A stretch of DNA of 21,330 nt from a virus. The stretch's first letter is position 1; each line of letters starts with the position of its first letter. The stretch spans positions 1-21,330 of IMG/VR virus record IMGVR_UViG_3300020205_003184; one strand, 5' to 3'. Below the pieces are notes generated by a model, which made no database searches, was not told the origin of the DNA, and was given only the letters and a program-made list of their open reading frames with translations. A program made the position numbers and the translations under genes. This document shows, one piece after another, positions 1 to 7,758 of this stretch.

Positions 1-282
1 CCTGAGGCTGATGATGTTGATGCACTTGCTCAGTGGGAGTCCGACCTAGAAGCCGCCCGTCAACTGGTTGATCGAATTGCCTTCGCTGGTCAAGTGCCGG
101 TCAACGTCACAGGCGCAACTCCCGGCCAATACATTGTCCCTATTGCGACCGAAGACGGCGGCATCACAGGCGTAGCTAAAAACGAGGCCGACCTAACTCT
201 GGCTGAATACATGCGAGCCGTTGGCAAGGTCATCGCCATTGAGGATGACGAGCGCGCTCGCATCATCGTCAAGGTCGCCTAA
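1..282 (+). CDS. C-terminal end of a phage virion (tail fibre-like) protein, 5' truncated
   Basis: The reading frame is open from base 1 and stops with TAA at 280-282, so this is the last 93 residues of a protein that starts upstream of the window. The visible part has the pattern 'GQVPVNVTGATPGQYIVP' followed by 'EDGGITGVAKNEADLTLAEYMRAVG'. This resembles the small beta-rich C-terminal segment found at the end of phage tail-fibre and peptidase_G2/endosialidase-type virion proteins, where a 'G.VPV.V.G....GDYIVPS' stretch is followed by a region ending in 'A(V)GKV'. It lies just upstream of other tail genes on the same strand, which fits a virion role. An ATG at 94 is internal and is not a likely start because the preceding codons look equally coding. 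The exact family is uncertain because most of the protein is missing. Confidence 0.7.
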   Translation, partial: PEADDVDALAQWESDLEAARQLVDRIAFAGQVPVNVTGATPGQYIVPIATEDGGITGVAKNEADLTLAEYMRAVGKVIAIEDDERARIIVKVA

Positions 283-339
283 GCCCAGCAGTCCCCTTCC
301 CTAAGCTCATTAATCAACGCCACTACCCACCACACCACT

Positions 340-651
340 ATGACCACTACCTACACCTGGGCCATTGCCTCCTGCGACCGCACCACCACTGACGGCATCG
401 TCTTCACCGTTCACTGGACCCTCTCTGCCAACGACGGCACCTATGCCAGCTCCGCCTACGGCAGCATCGGCCTGGAGCAGCCTGAAGACAACATCATCCC
501 CTACGCCGACTTGACGCCTGAAATCGTGATTGGCTGGACGCAGGACAGGCTAGACGTAGCAGCGATCGAGGCAGCCCTCCAATCACAACTGAACGAACAG
601 GCTGCACCGACGAAGGCGACTGGCGTTCCTTGGAGCAATGCTGTAAGCTGA
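340..651 (+). CDS. Conserved cyanophage protein, DUF7936-like
   Basis: A 103-residue protein of unknown function. The segments 'DGIVFTVHWTLSANDGTYASS', 'AYGSIGLEQPEDNIIPYADL' and 'KATGVPWSNAVS' match what I recall of the DUF7936 family, which is common in cyanophages near tail-fibre genes. It has no signal peptide, membrane segment or cysteine motif. Predicted strands surround a conserved 'YGSIGLE.P....IPY.DL' core. The ATG at 340 follows a C/A-rich leader with no Shine-Dalgarno motif, which is typical of this window. It sits 57 nt after the preceding virion gene and on the same strand, so co-transcription is likely. The family call is from memory of the motif; the coding call itself is firm. 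Confidence 0.8.
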   Translation: MTTTYTWAIASCDRTTTDGIVFTVHWTLSANDGTYASSAYGSIGLEQPEDNIIPYADLTPEIVIGWTQDRLDVAAIEAALQSQLNEQAAPTKATGVPWSNAVS

Positions 652-672
652 TAGCGTTCTTCTTCAAACACA

Positions 673-816
673 ATGACGGTCAAGAGCAAGGGCGGCAGTG
701 GAGCGCTTAAGCGCGAGCATCAAGCCGGTCCACCAAAACTATCTAGGCAAGGCAATGGAAAACATTCCAAGCCGAGCCACGGTCGTAAACTTTCGCGAGG
801 CCAAGGCAAGGGCTGA
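673..816 (+). CDS. Small very basic phage protein (KSKGGSG type)
   Basis: A 47-residue ORF starting 'MTVKSKGGSGALKREHQAGP' and ending 'GRKLSRGQGKG'. It is rich in Lys, Arg, Gly, Ser, Gln and His and has almost no acidic residues. I recall a family of about 50-residue cyanophage proteins with the same plan: an N-terminal 'KSKGGSG..K', then 'GPPK.(T/S)RQG.G', and a C-terminal 'GRKK(Y/L)(S/R)RGQGK'. They usually lie beside tail genes, as here. The function is unknown; the charge suggests binding to nucleic acid or to an acidic virion partner. The ATG is 21 nt after the stop of the upstream gene. The gene is short, so the main support is this family resemblance and the conserved position. Confidence 0.72.
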   Translation: MTVKSKGGSGALKREHQAGPPKLSRQGNGKHSKPSHGRKLSRGQGKG

Positions 817-868
817 TTGACAAGCGCATGATCAAGGGGTAGCCTACGGACTGCCCTTTTTCTTTGCC

Positions 869-1120
869 ATGGCTTCCGTCAATTCCTATTCCTTTTCCCA
901 TCGCTTCAGTGACGAACCAGGGTCAATGGTTGACTGCTGTTCATACCAGCAAATTGACCACACATACAGCGGAGAAAGCCCCAGCGCATTGTGCCGTGCC
1001 TTCTATCAATTTATGATGGCCTGCGGCTTTGCTCCTCAGAATGTAAGCGAGGCAATGCTTTCCATTGGCGCTGAATACGATGAAGCGTATTCACCAAAAT
1101 CAAGCGACGGGACAGTGTAG
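869..1120 (+). CDS. Hypothetical phage protein, 83 aa
   Basis: I do not recognise this protein. It is soluble-looking, with a serine/tyrosine/cysteine-rich N-terminus ('VNSYSFSHRFSDEPG') and a central helix containing 'ALCRAFYQFMMACGFAPQNVSEAMLSIGAEYDE'-like text, read here as two shorter segments ('ALCRAFYQFMMACGF' and 'QNVSEAMLSIGAEYDE'). The central part looks like a packed helical pair. Four cysteines are present but not in a CxxC arrangement. The ATG at 869 follows a run of pyrimidines (CCCTTTTTCTTTGCC) with no Shine-Dalgarno motif. It is on the same strand as the tail genes and 52 nt from the previous small gene. The coding call rests on an uninterrupted frame with ordinary composition in a tightly packed region. 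Confidence 0.6.
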   Translation: MASVNSYSFSHRFSDEPGSMVDCCSYQQIDHTYSGESPSALCRAFYQFMMACGFAPQNVSEAMLSIGAEYDEAYSPKSSDGTV

Positions 1121-1136
1121 GCACCAATTGTCTTTT

Positions 1137-1152
1137 CCATTGCTAAACTAAG
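1137..1152 (+). promoter_or_regulatory. Weak candidate extended -10 promoter upstream of the tail-protein group
   Basis: The bases CCATTGCTAAACTAAG contain TG-C-TAAACT, an extended -10-like element, 24 nt upstream of the GTG at 1176. I see no convincing -35 box at the right spacing. A related TTAAACTAA occurs at 7728-7736, upstream of the HNH gene. This is only a pattern match. Confidence 0.2.
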
Positions 1153-1175
1153 GCATAAGCTTTAGGGGCGGATTA

Positions 1176-1526
1176 GTGAGTGGTGTCAGTCCTGCTACTT
1201 TCACGCCCCAATACCCCATCAAGCGTGGGCAGGATTGGTCATTTGTAGCGGAGTTTAAGCAGCCCAATGGCACAGCACTTTCCCTTAGTGGGTGGACTGT
1301 AGAAGCACAAGTGTGGGATGTGAATAGGACAAGCAAGGTGGCAGATTTTGGCATTAGCTTTCCCTCTGGCATTACCAGTGGCGTGGTGAAATTTGCGCTT
1401 ACGAAGCTTCAAACGCCATCATTGCTTAATGACAATTACTACGACGTGGCTCTCACTGATACTGCATTGATCAAGGAATACTATTTGGAAGGCATCTTAA
1501 ATGCAGAAGAAGGATACACACGATGA
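1176..1526 (+). CDS. Tail/baseplate-associated beta-sandwich protein (BppU N-domain-like)
   Basis: A 116-residue protein beginning with GTG at 1176. The order 'PIKRGQDWSFVAEF', 'ALSLSGWTVEAQVWD', 'GVVKFALTKLQT' and 'NDNYYDVALTD' followed by 'YYLEGILNAEEGYTR' matches a common phage domain plan. In that plan a 'rGdtf' strand is followed by a 'dltG.t..aqvr' strand, then 'v.lsLt..qt' and 'YyyDv.l......y.l.G.i.v..g.TR'. It is often annotated as a baseplate upper protein N-terminal domain or virion-attachment domain. It overlaps the next gene by 4 nt (ATGA at 1523-1526) and precedes the giant tail protein, so it probably helps mount or connect the receptor-binding apparatus. Domain identity is by pattern only; the virion role is inferred from order. 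Confidence 0.75.
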   Translation: MSGVSPATFTPQYPIKRGQDWSFVAEFKQPNGTALSLSGWTVEAQVWDVNRTSKVADFGISFPSGITSGVVKFALTKLQTPSLLNDNYYDVALTDTALIKEYYLEGILNAEEGYTR

Positions 1527-1993
1527 ATTGTTCCATCATTGAAGCGGCAACGGCTAGCGTTGATATTTACGAGAATGCTGGCAATTCCCTTTCCATTGCA
1601 GAAGCGCAACCCTGTGCCATAACAGTGGTCGAGTCTGATCAGCCCTTGATCACGCTCCAGCAGCCCACAGCGGCCTTGATGAGCGTCGTTTCACCCACTG
1701 CTGCAAGCCTGACCATTACGCAGCCCACAGCGGTGCCTACCATCGTCTTGAACGACACTGGCGTGGTCGTCACGGCATTTGCCCAACGTGAATATCTTGG
1801 GGCAGTGCCAGTCTATTCTGGGGGCACTTTAGTGAGAGTGAATTACAGCGATGGCACGGCAAAAACTTTTGAACTCAATACTGGCTATCTTGCCCATGTC
1901 AACTATCTAGCACCAAATCAACCCACCTTGCGGAAGACTATCACTTGGAGTGGTGGCGTCTGGCAGGGTACTAGCGTCCCGGTGGTCATCTGA
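1523..1993 (+). CDS. Tail-associated structural protein, 156 aa
   Basis: A 156-residue protein starting at the ATG that overlaps the upstream stop by 4 nt, so it is probably translationally coupled. The N-terminal half is Ala/Thr/Val-rich with short repeats of the type '(Q/S)PTA(A/V)' at about residues 48-73. At DNA level CAGCCCACAGCGG occurs twice, near 1662 and 1722. The C-terminal half, from about residue 95 ('GAVPVYSGGTLVRVNYSDGT'), has alternating beta-strand character and ends 'ITWSGGVWQGTSVPVVI'. No enzyme motif is visible. Its position between the BppU-like gene and the giant tail protein suggests a small fibre, linker or baseplate component. I cannot name a family. Confidence 0.72.
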   Translation: MNCSIIEAATASVDIYENAGNSLSIAEAQPCAITVVESDQPLITLQQPTAALMSVVSPTAASLTITQPTAVPTIVLNDTGVVVTAFAQREYLGAVPVYSGGTLVRVNYSDGTAKTFELNTGYLAHVNYLAPNQPTLRKTITWSGGVWQGTSVPVVI

Positions 1994-1994
1994 C

Positions 1995-4900
1995 ATGGCA
2001 ACAATCAACGTAGCAACGTCTCAAAACCTCTCAGCAGTCACCTACGCCACAGGCGACATTATCAACGTGCAAGATGGCGTGACGCTGACGATCAACTCGC
2101 AGTGGTCAACCAAGCCCTATCTTATCCAGGCGCTTGGCACGGGGCGCATTGCGGTGAGCAATAGCAGCACCAGCGTTGCCCATCTGCAAGAGTTTTACCT
2201 TCAGAACGGTTTGAACAGTGGTGGTTTTAGCACCACCCAGAATGGCGAATTGCAAGTTAGTGGCAATTGGATTGTAGTCGGCACCAGCACAGGCACAAAC
2301 AACGAAACTCTGTTCTCTGCAAACTCTGTCGGCGGTGTAGCAATTGACTACCCGACTCACATTGAAGTTGAAACGGGTAGCGGCACAAACGTCTGGGAAG
2401 TATGGCAAGCAGTTCCGCTTGATGTACCTGGTGGCTTGGTCAATACGTTGGGATTCAACGCCGCAAACACCACAGCGGGTACGGTAGCAGTCTCGGCGGC
2501 AGGTGTAGTCACAGGCACAGGCACGGCCTTTGCATCTGCGATGACGGGGATTCAATTTAAGCTTCCAAGCATTGCCCGTGAATTTGTTATCTCCGTCTTC
2601 ACTTCTACCACCCAAATCACCATCCAAGAACTTGACGGTTCAACATATGCGGGGGGTGTGATTGCGGCTGGGTCTAGCTATATCGTCCGTTCTGGCTCCT
2701 TGATAAGCGCATCCGTCGTTGGTAGTGGTGACATTGGGAATGTTCTGTTCTTCAACCCCGTGACCACTGCGGTAACGCATGGCGATGGCACAAACGGCAC
2801 CAAAGTACCTACAGGCGCACGGGTCAGAGTCCCCAACATCCATTTCAATGCTGCAATACAGCAGACCACACTGGCTGCGGCAATCACTAGCACGGCAGCA
2901 CAGGCCATTACACTTACGGCAGCGATTGGAGCAACTACAAACGATGCCTCTGCAACAGCGGCTGTCGGAACATTGTTGTTAGTCAACGGCTCAACAATCG
3001 AACGCATTTCATACGGCACACGATCAGGCACGACAGTCAGCGCAACAAATATGTTTAGGGGTGTAGGAGGCACAACAGCGCAAGCTAGTTTCCCCATCGG
3101 AACAACGGTTTATTGGATTCCAGCAACGGGGGCTAACGCAACTCGTAACGGTTCGGTCTTTAACACCAACGTCAGCGGCACGGTTGATATACAGATTTGT
3201 AGTGCAGGGCTGCGTATGCAAGCCTTTTTTACAAACTTTGCTTCTGCCACCATTAAAAACTTTGGGTGTGCGCTTTTCTCAATAACCAACAGTTCCGGTG
3301 CTTACGACTTAGACACAATCAGCTCATTTGGTCAGTATCAAGTCTCTGGCGGCGGTGTTGGCGTAACCTGTCAATCGTTGATTGGTACTGGCTCTATTGC
3401 AAGTATCCATACGCACGGCAACTTTGCGCTGGCCCAATCTGGCACTGCAATGTTTTTTGTAAACATTCAAGATGCCCAAGCAATCAGCAATCTTAGAACA
3501 CGATTGTTTAATCGGATTTCAAGCGTATCGGTAAACTTTCGCGCCATCCTATTGCAAACAGTTACTTGTGCGACACCGATTGATGGTCTGTATTTCAATA
3601 TGTCATTTCAGGCTACAACGCTTACCAACCAAGACATTAAGAACATTTATTTTTCTTCCACGACAAGTTCTGCAAGCGCAGGTACGGCAGATAGCGCATT
3701 TCCGTTGTATGTGCAGTCGTGCGTAAACAACACTTTTAGAGGCGTCCAGATTTGGAGTGGTGGTCTTGCAACACGCAACTTCATCAACATTGACTCAAAT
3801 TCGGCAGATTGTGTTTTTCACAACAAGGGCTACCCCGCAATTGACGGAGGATTACAGCTTAACGCTATTACTTCTGACACAGGGTTAAACACCATCACAG
3901 CGTTCTTTCCAATAACAAACCCAAGAATATCCACAGCAAACGCAAGCTATCTGCGTGCAGATACGACCACCAACAGCGGTGGCTTGTTGCGGATGCTGTT
4001 GATTGATTCCATCACAGCAACAACAACAGGCACGGGTGGCGCATCAAAAGGCGGCGTTGAAATTGATATGATCGCTGGCCCGCATCGCCTGTTTGCTACT
4101 GGAACAGCAACATCTATCGTTCCAAACCTTGTCGATGTGCAACCAATTGTCGTCCTATCCAACACTGCCAAAACAGTTGGCTCTGTCTACGTCGGCCCGT
4201 TCTCAGCGCAGAACGCCTTTGACATGTACACCTTCACGGGTGGCACCTACCTCGACAACCTCGGGCGCATCTACTACCAGACCACAGGCGATTCAATCAT
4301 TGTCAAGTCTGCCTTTGCGCTAAAGGGCTTCTCAGCCTTTACTGGCACCGCCTTCGATTTCAACTACAACCTCGGTGCAGGCACCAACCCGATCCCTGCT
4401 GGCACGACTGTTGAGTTCCGCCTGACCAACTGGGGCACTGCCAACACTGGCGCCTGGACGGCTTTCACCAACAACAGCAGTCTTGAAACTGCTCGCGCTG
4501 CCCTCAGCGGCTTCAGCTCCAGCGTGGGCGTTGATCTCCAGCTCCGTATCACTGGAACCACAACTGTGGCAGGGCGCTATTTGATGAGCATGAAACTGCC
4601 CGTCACGATTGATGCAGCGTACAACCCGCCCGTATTCAACACTCAGATTGGTTTTAACGGCGCACAAGCTGGCACGTTGATTGCTGGCTATCTAAACGCA
4701 GATCCAAACAACCCTGCACTACAAGCCAGCTTGACGCTCGCAGGGACCAGCGGCTCTGTGCCCATGCCCTACGACTACGATGCCGTTCCCGTGGCCTATC
4801 GGCTAGTAGCTCGACTGCAAGGCTGGACCTTCTCTAGTCTCACTGGCACCTATTTGAAAGAAGACATCTCCATTCCAATCACGCAAACAAGAGTTAATGA

Positions 4901-6185
4901 CCTAAATGGCAATGCCCTGTATGCGTCAGGCGTGACTGGCGTGGCGGTTAATTATGGTGCGTCCACGATTACCTTATCGGCCAGTCGTTCAGCGGTGCAG
5001 GTGTGGTCAGCAGTGCAGGATAACCTCAGCCTGCTTGCAAACCTAACCCGCCCTGATCCCTTTACAACTACCAACGGATTGTCGTTTGTCAGCACTTACG
5101 CCCTAGTCGTCAGTGGAACCTTAACGGCTGGCAACATTGTTGGCAACGTCACCTTGTCGGGATCCTTGTCCAGTGGTGTGGTTGTCACTGGCAACATTTC
5201 ACAAGCCACGCCGACCAACCTCACTGGCGTGACCATCAATGGCAATCTGACGTTCAATACGAACACACCTATCACAGTGACGTTCACTGATTGCGAAGTA
5301 TCAGGCACGATCAGCAATAGTGGCAGTGGATTAGTAAAAGTGGCCAAGGCTGGCACCACGCCTTGGCTCACCGCAGGCGCCAACGTCAACGTGATCGCCA
5401 ACGTGGTTGTTGAAACCCCCGGCGGCTTAGCCCTTTCCACTTACATCGTCAAAAACGGCGTCACGGACTTGGGTTGGGTGCCTCTTAATGCAGCACGTTC
5501 CTTGGAAATCAACGAGACAGACACTTTCCAAATCTATGCTATTGCCTACGGTTACAAAGCAAAGCTAGTTAGCGCAATTGCCACAGATTTGACCAGCTTT
5601 GAGTTTGAGCTGCTGCCAGAACCATTCATTGACACCTCACTATCAACGGTAACCAGAGATTTCATTGCTTCAAAATTCTCTACCTCCTTGGATGCGTACA
5701 GTCGCATTGCACTTGCACTTAATTACGACCTGCGCTATTACACGCCCGATGAAGTGATGAATGCTGTGCAATGGTACATCACAAGTGAAGGCTACTTAAT
5801 TGCGGGGGCAGTTCTTTATGGTGGCACAATTGACGGCGTGGAGATCATTCAAGGCGGCATTCTCATTGGCACTCCAGGGTTCTATGGGAAAGTGGCTGAT
5901 TCCGTAACAACAACTACTGACCTTGGCATTTTGGTGCCCATCTTCATTGACGTGGCACCTGCTGTATATGTGGCAGATCCAACTTACACGCCAGTGCGTA
6001 AAAATAGTTCTGGCATTGTTTTGCAATCAGCGCCATGGACAAAGATGACGGCTGACATTTCAGCAGTGGACAAAACAGACATTAGGGAAGGCTTAGCTCT
6101 TGAGGCAAGTGTTGCGCTAAAGGCAGATCAATCCACTGCAGATCTTATCAAGAGCAACACCAGTCTCATTCCAGCCTTGCTATAA
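1995..6185 (+). CDS. Giant tail fibre / receptor-binding protein, 1396 aa
   Basis: The start is the ATG at 1995, directly after the upstream stop at 1991-1993; a longer in-frame ORF from 1950 would overlap that gene. The protein is Thr/Ser/Gly/Ala/Asn-rich and poor in Cys and charged residues, like an extended beta-structured virion protein. The N-terminus ('VTYATGDIINVQDGVTLTIN') and the segment near residues 1040-1110 ('SGTLTAGNIVGNVTLSGSLS', then 'TGNISQATPTNLTGVTINGN') have short strand-turn repeats typical of a right-handed beta-helix. The last about 130 residues are less repetitive and include 'VDKTDIREGLALEASVALKA', a possible trimerising end. No signal peptide or membrane segment is seen. 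As the last and largest plus-strand tail gene, next to a lysis cassette, it is the best candidate for host recognition. The C-terminal half has a different base composition from the middle, which suggests modular exchange. Confidence 0.85.
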   Translation: MATINVATSQNLSAVTYATGDIINVQDGVTLTINSQWSTKPYLIQALGTGRIAVSNSSTSVAHLQEFYLQNGLNSGGFSTTQNGELQVSGNWIVVGTSTGTNNETLFSANSVGGVAIDYPTHIEVETGSGTNVWEVWQAVPLDVPGGLVNTLGFNAANTTAGTVAVSAAGVVTGTGTAFASAMTGIQFKLPSIAREFVISVFTSTTQITIQELDGSTYAGGVIAAGSSYIVRSGSLISASVVGSGDIGNVLFFNPVTTAVTHGDGTNGTKVPTGARVRVPNIHFNAAIQQTTLAAAITSTAAQAITLTAAIGATTNDASATAAVGTLLLVNGSTIERISYGTRSGTTVSATNMFRGVGGTTAQASFPIGTTVYWIPATGANATRNGSVFNTNVSGTVDIQICSAGLRMQAFFTNFASATIKNFGCALFSITNSSGAYDLDTISSFGQYQVSGGGVGVTCQSLIGTGSIASIHTHGNFALAQSGTAMFFVNIQDAQAISNLRTRLFNRISSVSVNFRAILLQTVTCATPIDGLYFNMSFQATTLTNQDIKNIYFSSTTSSASAGTADSAFPLYVQSCVNNTFRGVQIWSGGLATRNFINIDSNSADCVFHNKGYPAIDGGLQLNAITSDTGLNTITAFFPITNPRISTANASYLRADTTTNSGGLLRMLLIDSITATTTGTGGASKGGVEIDMIAGPHRLFATGTATSIVPNLVDVQPIVVLSNTAKTVGSVYVGPFSAQNAFDMYTFTGGTYLDNLGRIYYQTTGDSIIVKSAFALKGFSAFTGTAFDFNYNLGAGTNPIPAGTTVEFRLTNWGTANTGAWTAFTNNSSLETARAALSGFSSSVGVDLQLRITGTTTVAGRYLMSMKLPVTIDAAYNPPVFNTQIGFNGAQAGTLIAGYLNADPNNPALQASLTLAGTSGSVPMPYDYDAVPVAYRLVARLQGWTFSSLTGTYLKEDISIPITQTRVNDLNGNALYASGVTGVAVNYGASTITLSASRSAVQVWSAVQDNLSLLANLTRPDPFTTTNGLSFVSTYALVVSGTLTAGNIVGNVTLSGSLSSGVVVTGNISQATPTNLTGVTINGNLTFNTNTPITVTFTDCEVSGTISNSGSGLVKVAKAGTTPWLTAGANVNVIANVVVETPGGLALSTYIVKNGVTDLGWVPLNAARSLEINETDTFQIYAIAYGYKAKLVSAIATDLTSFEFELLPEPFIDTSLSTVTRDFIASKFSTSLDAYSRIALALNYDLRYYTPDEVMNAVQWYITSEGYLIAGAVLYGGTIDGVEIIQGGILIGTPGFYGKVADSVTTTTDLGILVPIFIDVAPAVYVADPTYTPVRKNSSGIVLQSAPWTKMTADISAVDKTDIREGLALEASVALKADQSTADLIKSNTSLIPALL

Positions 6186-6188
6186 GGC

Positions 6189-6584
6189 TTAGTCCTCTAA
6201 GGACCAATGGGAAGTGATTCGCAGTTCTCCTCCTAATGCCTTTACGCCTTCGCTTGCATCAGCAGGAGCTTCTTTGATGATCATCACAGAGGGCACTGGC
6301 GCTTCAATGGATGTAACAGTGGCATCAGGAAACAAGGCCTTTGCCTTCTCCACGAGAGCATTGTCTTCCTTTTGCCTCTCCTCCTTTTCCCATTGCTCCA
6401 CCAACTGAACGGCTTGCCTGTCTACATCGGCCATTGTCTTGCTGGTTTTCCATTGCTCCCAATCTGGCTTGCACCATGCAAGCAGGCGAATGATCAATGG
6501 ATGGAAGGCAAGGGCTGGCCTGCTTTCAACCAAGCCTTTGACAAGCTCATAAAGCAAGGCATTGACTAGCGCTGCAAGAGTCAT
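6189..6584 (-). CDS. Hypothetical protein in the lysis cassette, 131 aa
   Basis: I do not recognise this protein. It starts at an ATG that overlaps the stop of the C39-like peptidase gene (TCAT at 6581-6584), so the two are probably translated together. The N-terminal 40 residues are leucine-rich and amphipathic ('MTLAALVNALLYELVKGLVE'). A charged helical stretch follows, 'DVDRQAVQLVEQWEKEERQK', likely coiled coil, and then a Pro/Ala-rich C-terminal part. The N-terminal segment is not hydrophobic enough to be a clear membrane span. It converges on the giant tail gene with only 3 nt between the stop codons. The context suggests an accessory to lysis or a late protein, but that is inference. 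Confidence 0.68.
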   Translation of the reverse strand: MTLAALVNALLYELVKGLVESRPALAFHPLIIRLLAWCKPDWEQWKTSKTMADVDRQAVQLVEQWEKEERQKEDNALVEKAKALFPDATVTSIEAPVPSVMIIKEAPADASEGVKALGGELRITSHWSLED

Positions 6585-7282
6585 TCGCTAATCAGCACTC
6601 CCCAGCCAGAACTTGGGCCTTCCACTAGCCAACGAGGCAGCCAATACTGTTTGCTGTAGTGAATGTACTTGCCACCTTGGGCGCTTTTGTAGCCACCATT
6701 CACAATGTCGGCCATGCCGTAGGGATCGTTATGAATGATGGAGGTGTCGTCAACGCCCACTGCAACGCTCCAGTGACCGCCTCCAGTGGGTGCCTTGTAG
6801 CTGCCATGGTGCAACCATCCAACCAGCACTGGACGGCCTTCACTGGTCTCCTTCTCTAGACTGCCAACGTTTAATGCTTGCTTGAATTCAGCATGAAGTC
6901 CAAGGAAACGAAGGGCTTGAATCTGGGCGGCAGAATTAGTGCTATCACCAAAACGGGCGCGAATAAAATTGTATTCATCATCACCGCCCACTTTTCCATA
7001 GAACTTAGCAACCATAGCAGCACTGCTGCTGAAACATTCACGGAAACCAGCCCCGCTCTTGTTGTCTCGTTGCGATTCGTATGGCACATTAAGGACAAGC
7101 TTTTCATTGACGGTTTGCTTGCCCGCCTGACTCCACACCTTGAACCATTCCTGATCCTTGTGCATCAGATCAGGATAGGCCGCCATGAGCTTTTCCTCAA
7201 GCATTTTCACTGCTGCATCTTGATGCGGCAAGCCATGCTTGTAAAATTTGAAGAGGTCGGAAAGACGAACGGAAATGCTCAC
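6581..7282 (-). CDS. C39-like (papain-fold) cysteine peptidase, putative endolysin
   Basis: Taking the GTG at 7282 as start gives 233 residues. An AAGG motif lies 5 nt before it and it just overlaps the upstream gene's end; an ATG at 7324 would sit deep inside that gene. The peptidase C39_2-like signature is clear: 'VPYESQRDN' with Gln71 (oxyanion hole), 'GFRECFSSSAAMVAKFYG' with nucleophile Cys83, 'GGGHWSVAVG' with His170, and 'HNDPYG' with Asp186. The 70-residue N-terminal region has a heptad-like helical pattern and may bind the cell wall. Proteins of this type are found in phages as putative lysis or processing enzymes cutting peptide bonds. No muramidase or amidase is visible in the window, so this is the best endolysin candidate. 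Two small membrane proteins lie just upstream on the same strand. Confidence 0.8.
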   Translation of the reverse strand: MSISVRLSDLFKFYKHGLPHQDAAVKMLEEKLMAAYPDLMHKDQEWFKVWSQAGKQTVNEKLVLNVPYESQRDNKSGAGFRECFSSSAAMVAKFYGKVGGDDEYNFIRARFGDSTNSAAQIQALRFLGLHAEFKQALNVGSLEKETSEGRPVLVGWLHHGSYKAPTGGGHWSVAVGVDDTSIIHNDPYGMADIVNGGYKSAQGGKYIHYSKQYWLPRWLVEGPSSGWGVLISE

Positions 7283-7292
7283 GGCGCCTTTT

Positions 7293-7436
7293 CTATTTCT
7301 TAGGGCCAAACACAGCCTTCGCAATGGCGATGACTAGCTCAACAGTGCTGTTGGGCTTGATGTCAAGAGCAGCGATGATGGTTTCAATGGCGCCGACGAT
7401 GATGGCACCGACAAGCATGAGTTCAGCGGGAGTCAT
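7293..7436 (-). CDS. Small hydrophobic protein, holin-like, 47 aa
   Basis: A 47-residue ORF beginning 'MTPAELMLVGAIIVGAIETI' and ending 'AIAKAVFGPKK'. It has one long hydrophobic stretch at about residues 6-24 (LMLVGAIIVGAIETIIAAL), a short polar turn with 'DIKPNST', and a second moderately hydrophobic helix ending in Lys-Lys. Size, hydrophobic helices and basic tail fit a small class II holin or pinholin. It directly precedes the C39-like peptidase; the peptidase start lies 11 nt downstream of this stop (7293-7295), that is at 7282. The usual holin-endolysin order on one strand supports a lysis role. There is no sequence-family match I can name, so 'holin' is inference. Confidence 0.6.
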   Translation of the reverse strand: MTPAELMLVGAIIVGAIETIIAALDIKPNSTVELVIAIAKAVFGPKK

Positions 7437-7461
7437 GGCAACAAATGCGTTTGCCTCCAGT

Positions 7462-7683
7462 TTAGCGCTTTATCTCCAAACTTCTCACCCTTCCTTCTAG
7501 GCCTTTCATGCTTTCCGTGAGGTCACCGAGCTTTTCTGTGATGCTTTCAATCTGTGCTGATACCCTCATTTGCTGGCTGCTAACGGCAACAAGCGAGGCA
7601 CCACTAGCGAGTAACATTCCGGCGGTCAAGGTGGCCGCAAAATTCGCAAAACCCTCTTGCCAGGCCTTCATGATCTCAAGCAA
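7462..7683 (-). CDS. Membrane-anchored coiled-coil protein, 73 aa, lysis-cassette candidate
   Basis: A 73-residue protein with a single transmembrane segment at about residues 14-34 ('FAATLTAGMLLASGASLVAV'), followed by a strongly heptad-patterned helix at about 38-72 ('AQIESITEKLGDLTESMKGL' then 'EGRVRSLEIKR'). One membrane helix plus a coiled-coil tail is seen in small phage holin/antiholin or spanin-like proteins, and in many unassigned cyanophage proteins. The start is uncertain. The TTG at 7683 has AAGGA 6 nt upstream; the ATG at 7671 lacks a good ribosome site but would still give an intact membrane segment. It is the first gene of the minus-strand lysis cassette. A TAGAAT -10-like box lies at 7695-7700 upstream. 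Function is inferred from topology and neighbours. Confidence 0.65.
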   Translation of the reverse strand: MLEIMKAWQEGFANFAATLTAGMLLASGASLVAVSSQQMRVSAQIESITEKLGDLTESMKGLEGRVRSLEIKR

Positions 7684-7694
7684 TTCTTTTCCTT

Positions 7695-7700
7695 ATTCTA
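7695..7700 (-). promoter_or_regulatory. Candidate -10 box for the lysis cassette
   Basis: On the minus strand TAGAAT lies directly after TG, 11 nt upstream of the TTG start at 7683. No good -35 element is visible, so transcription from here would need an extended -10 or an activator. Confidence 0.25.
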
Positions 7701-7758
7701 CACCGCCATGGTCGGGAGTTTTGTGGGTTAAACTAAATGGAGACAGCCTGGTGCTTCC

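Noticed and set aside
2106-3097. Minus-strand ORFs of 139 and 173 codons opposite the giant tail gene
   Set aside because: They are antisense frames of a Thr/Ala/Gly-rich gene (low in stop codons on the opposite strand) and read as Val/Ala- or Arg/Cys-rich text.
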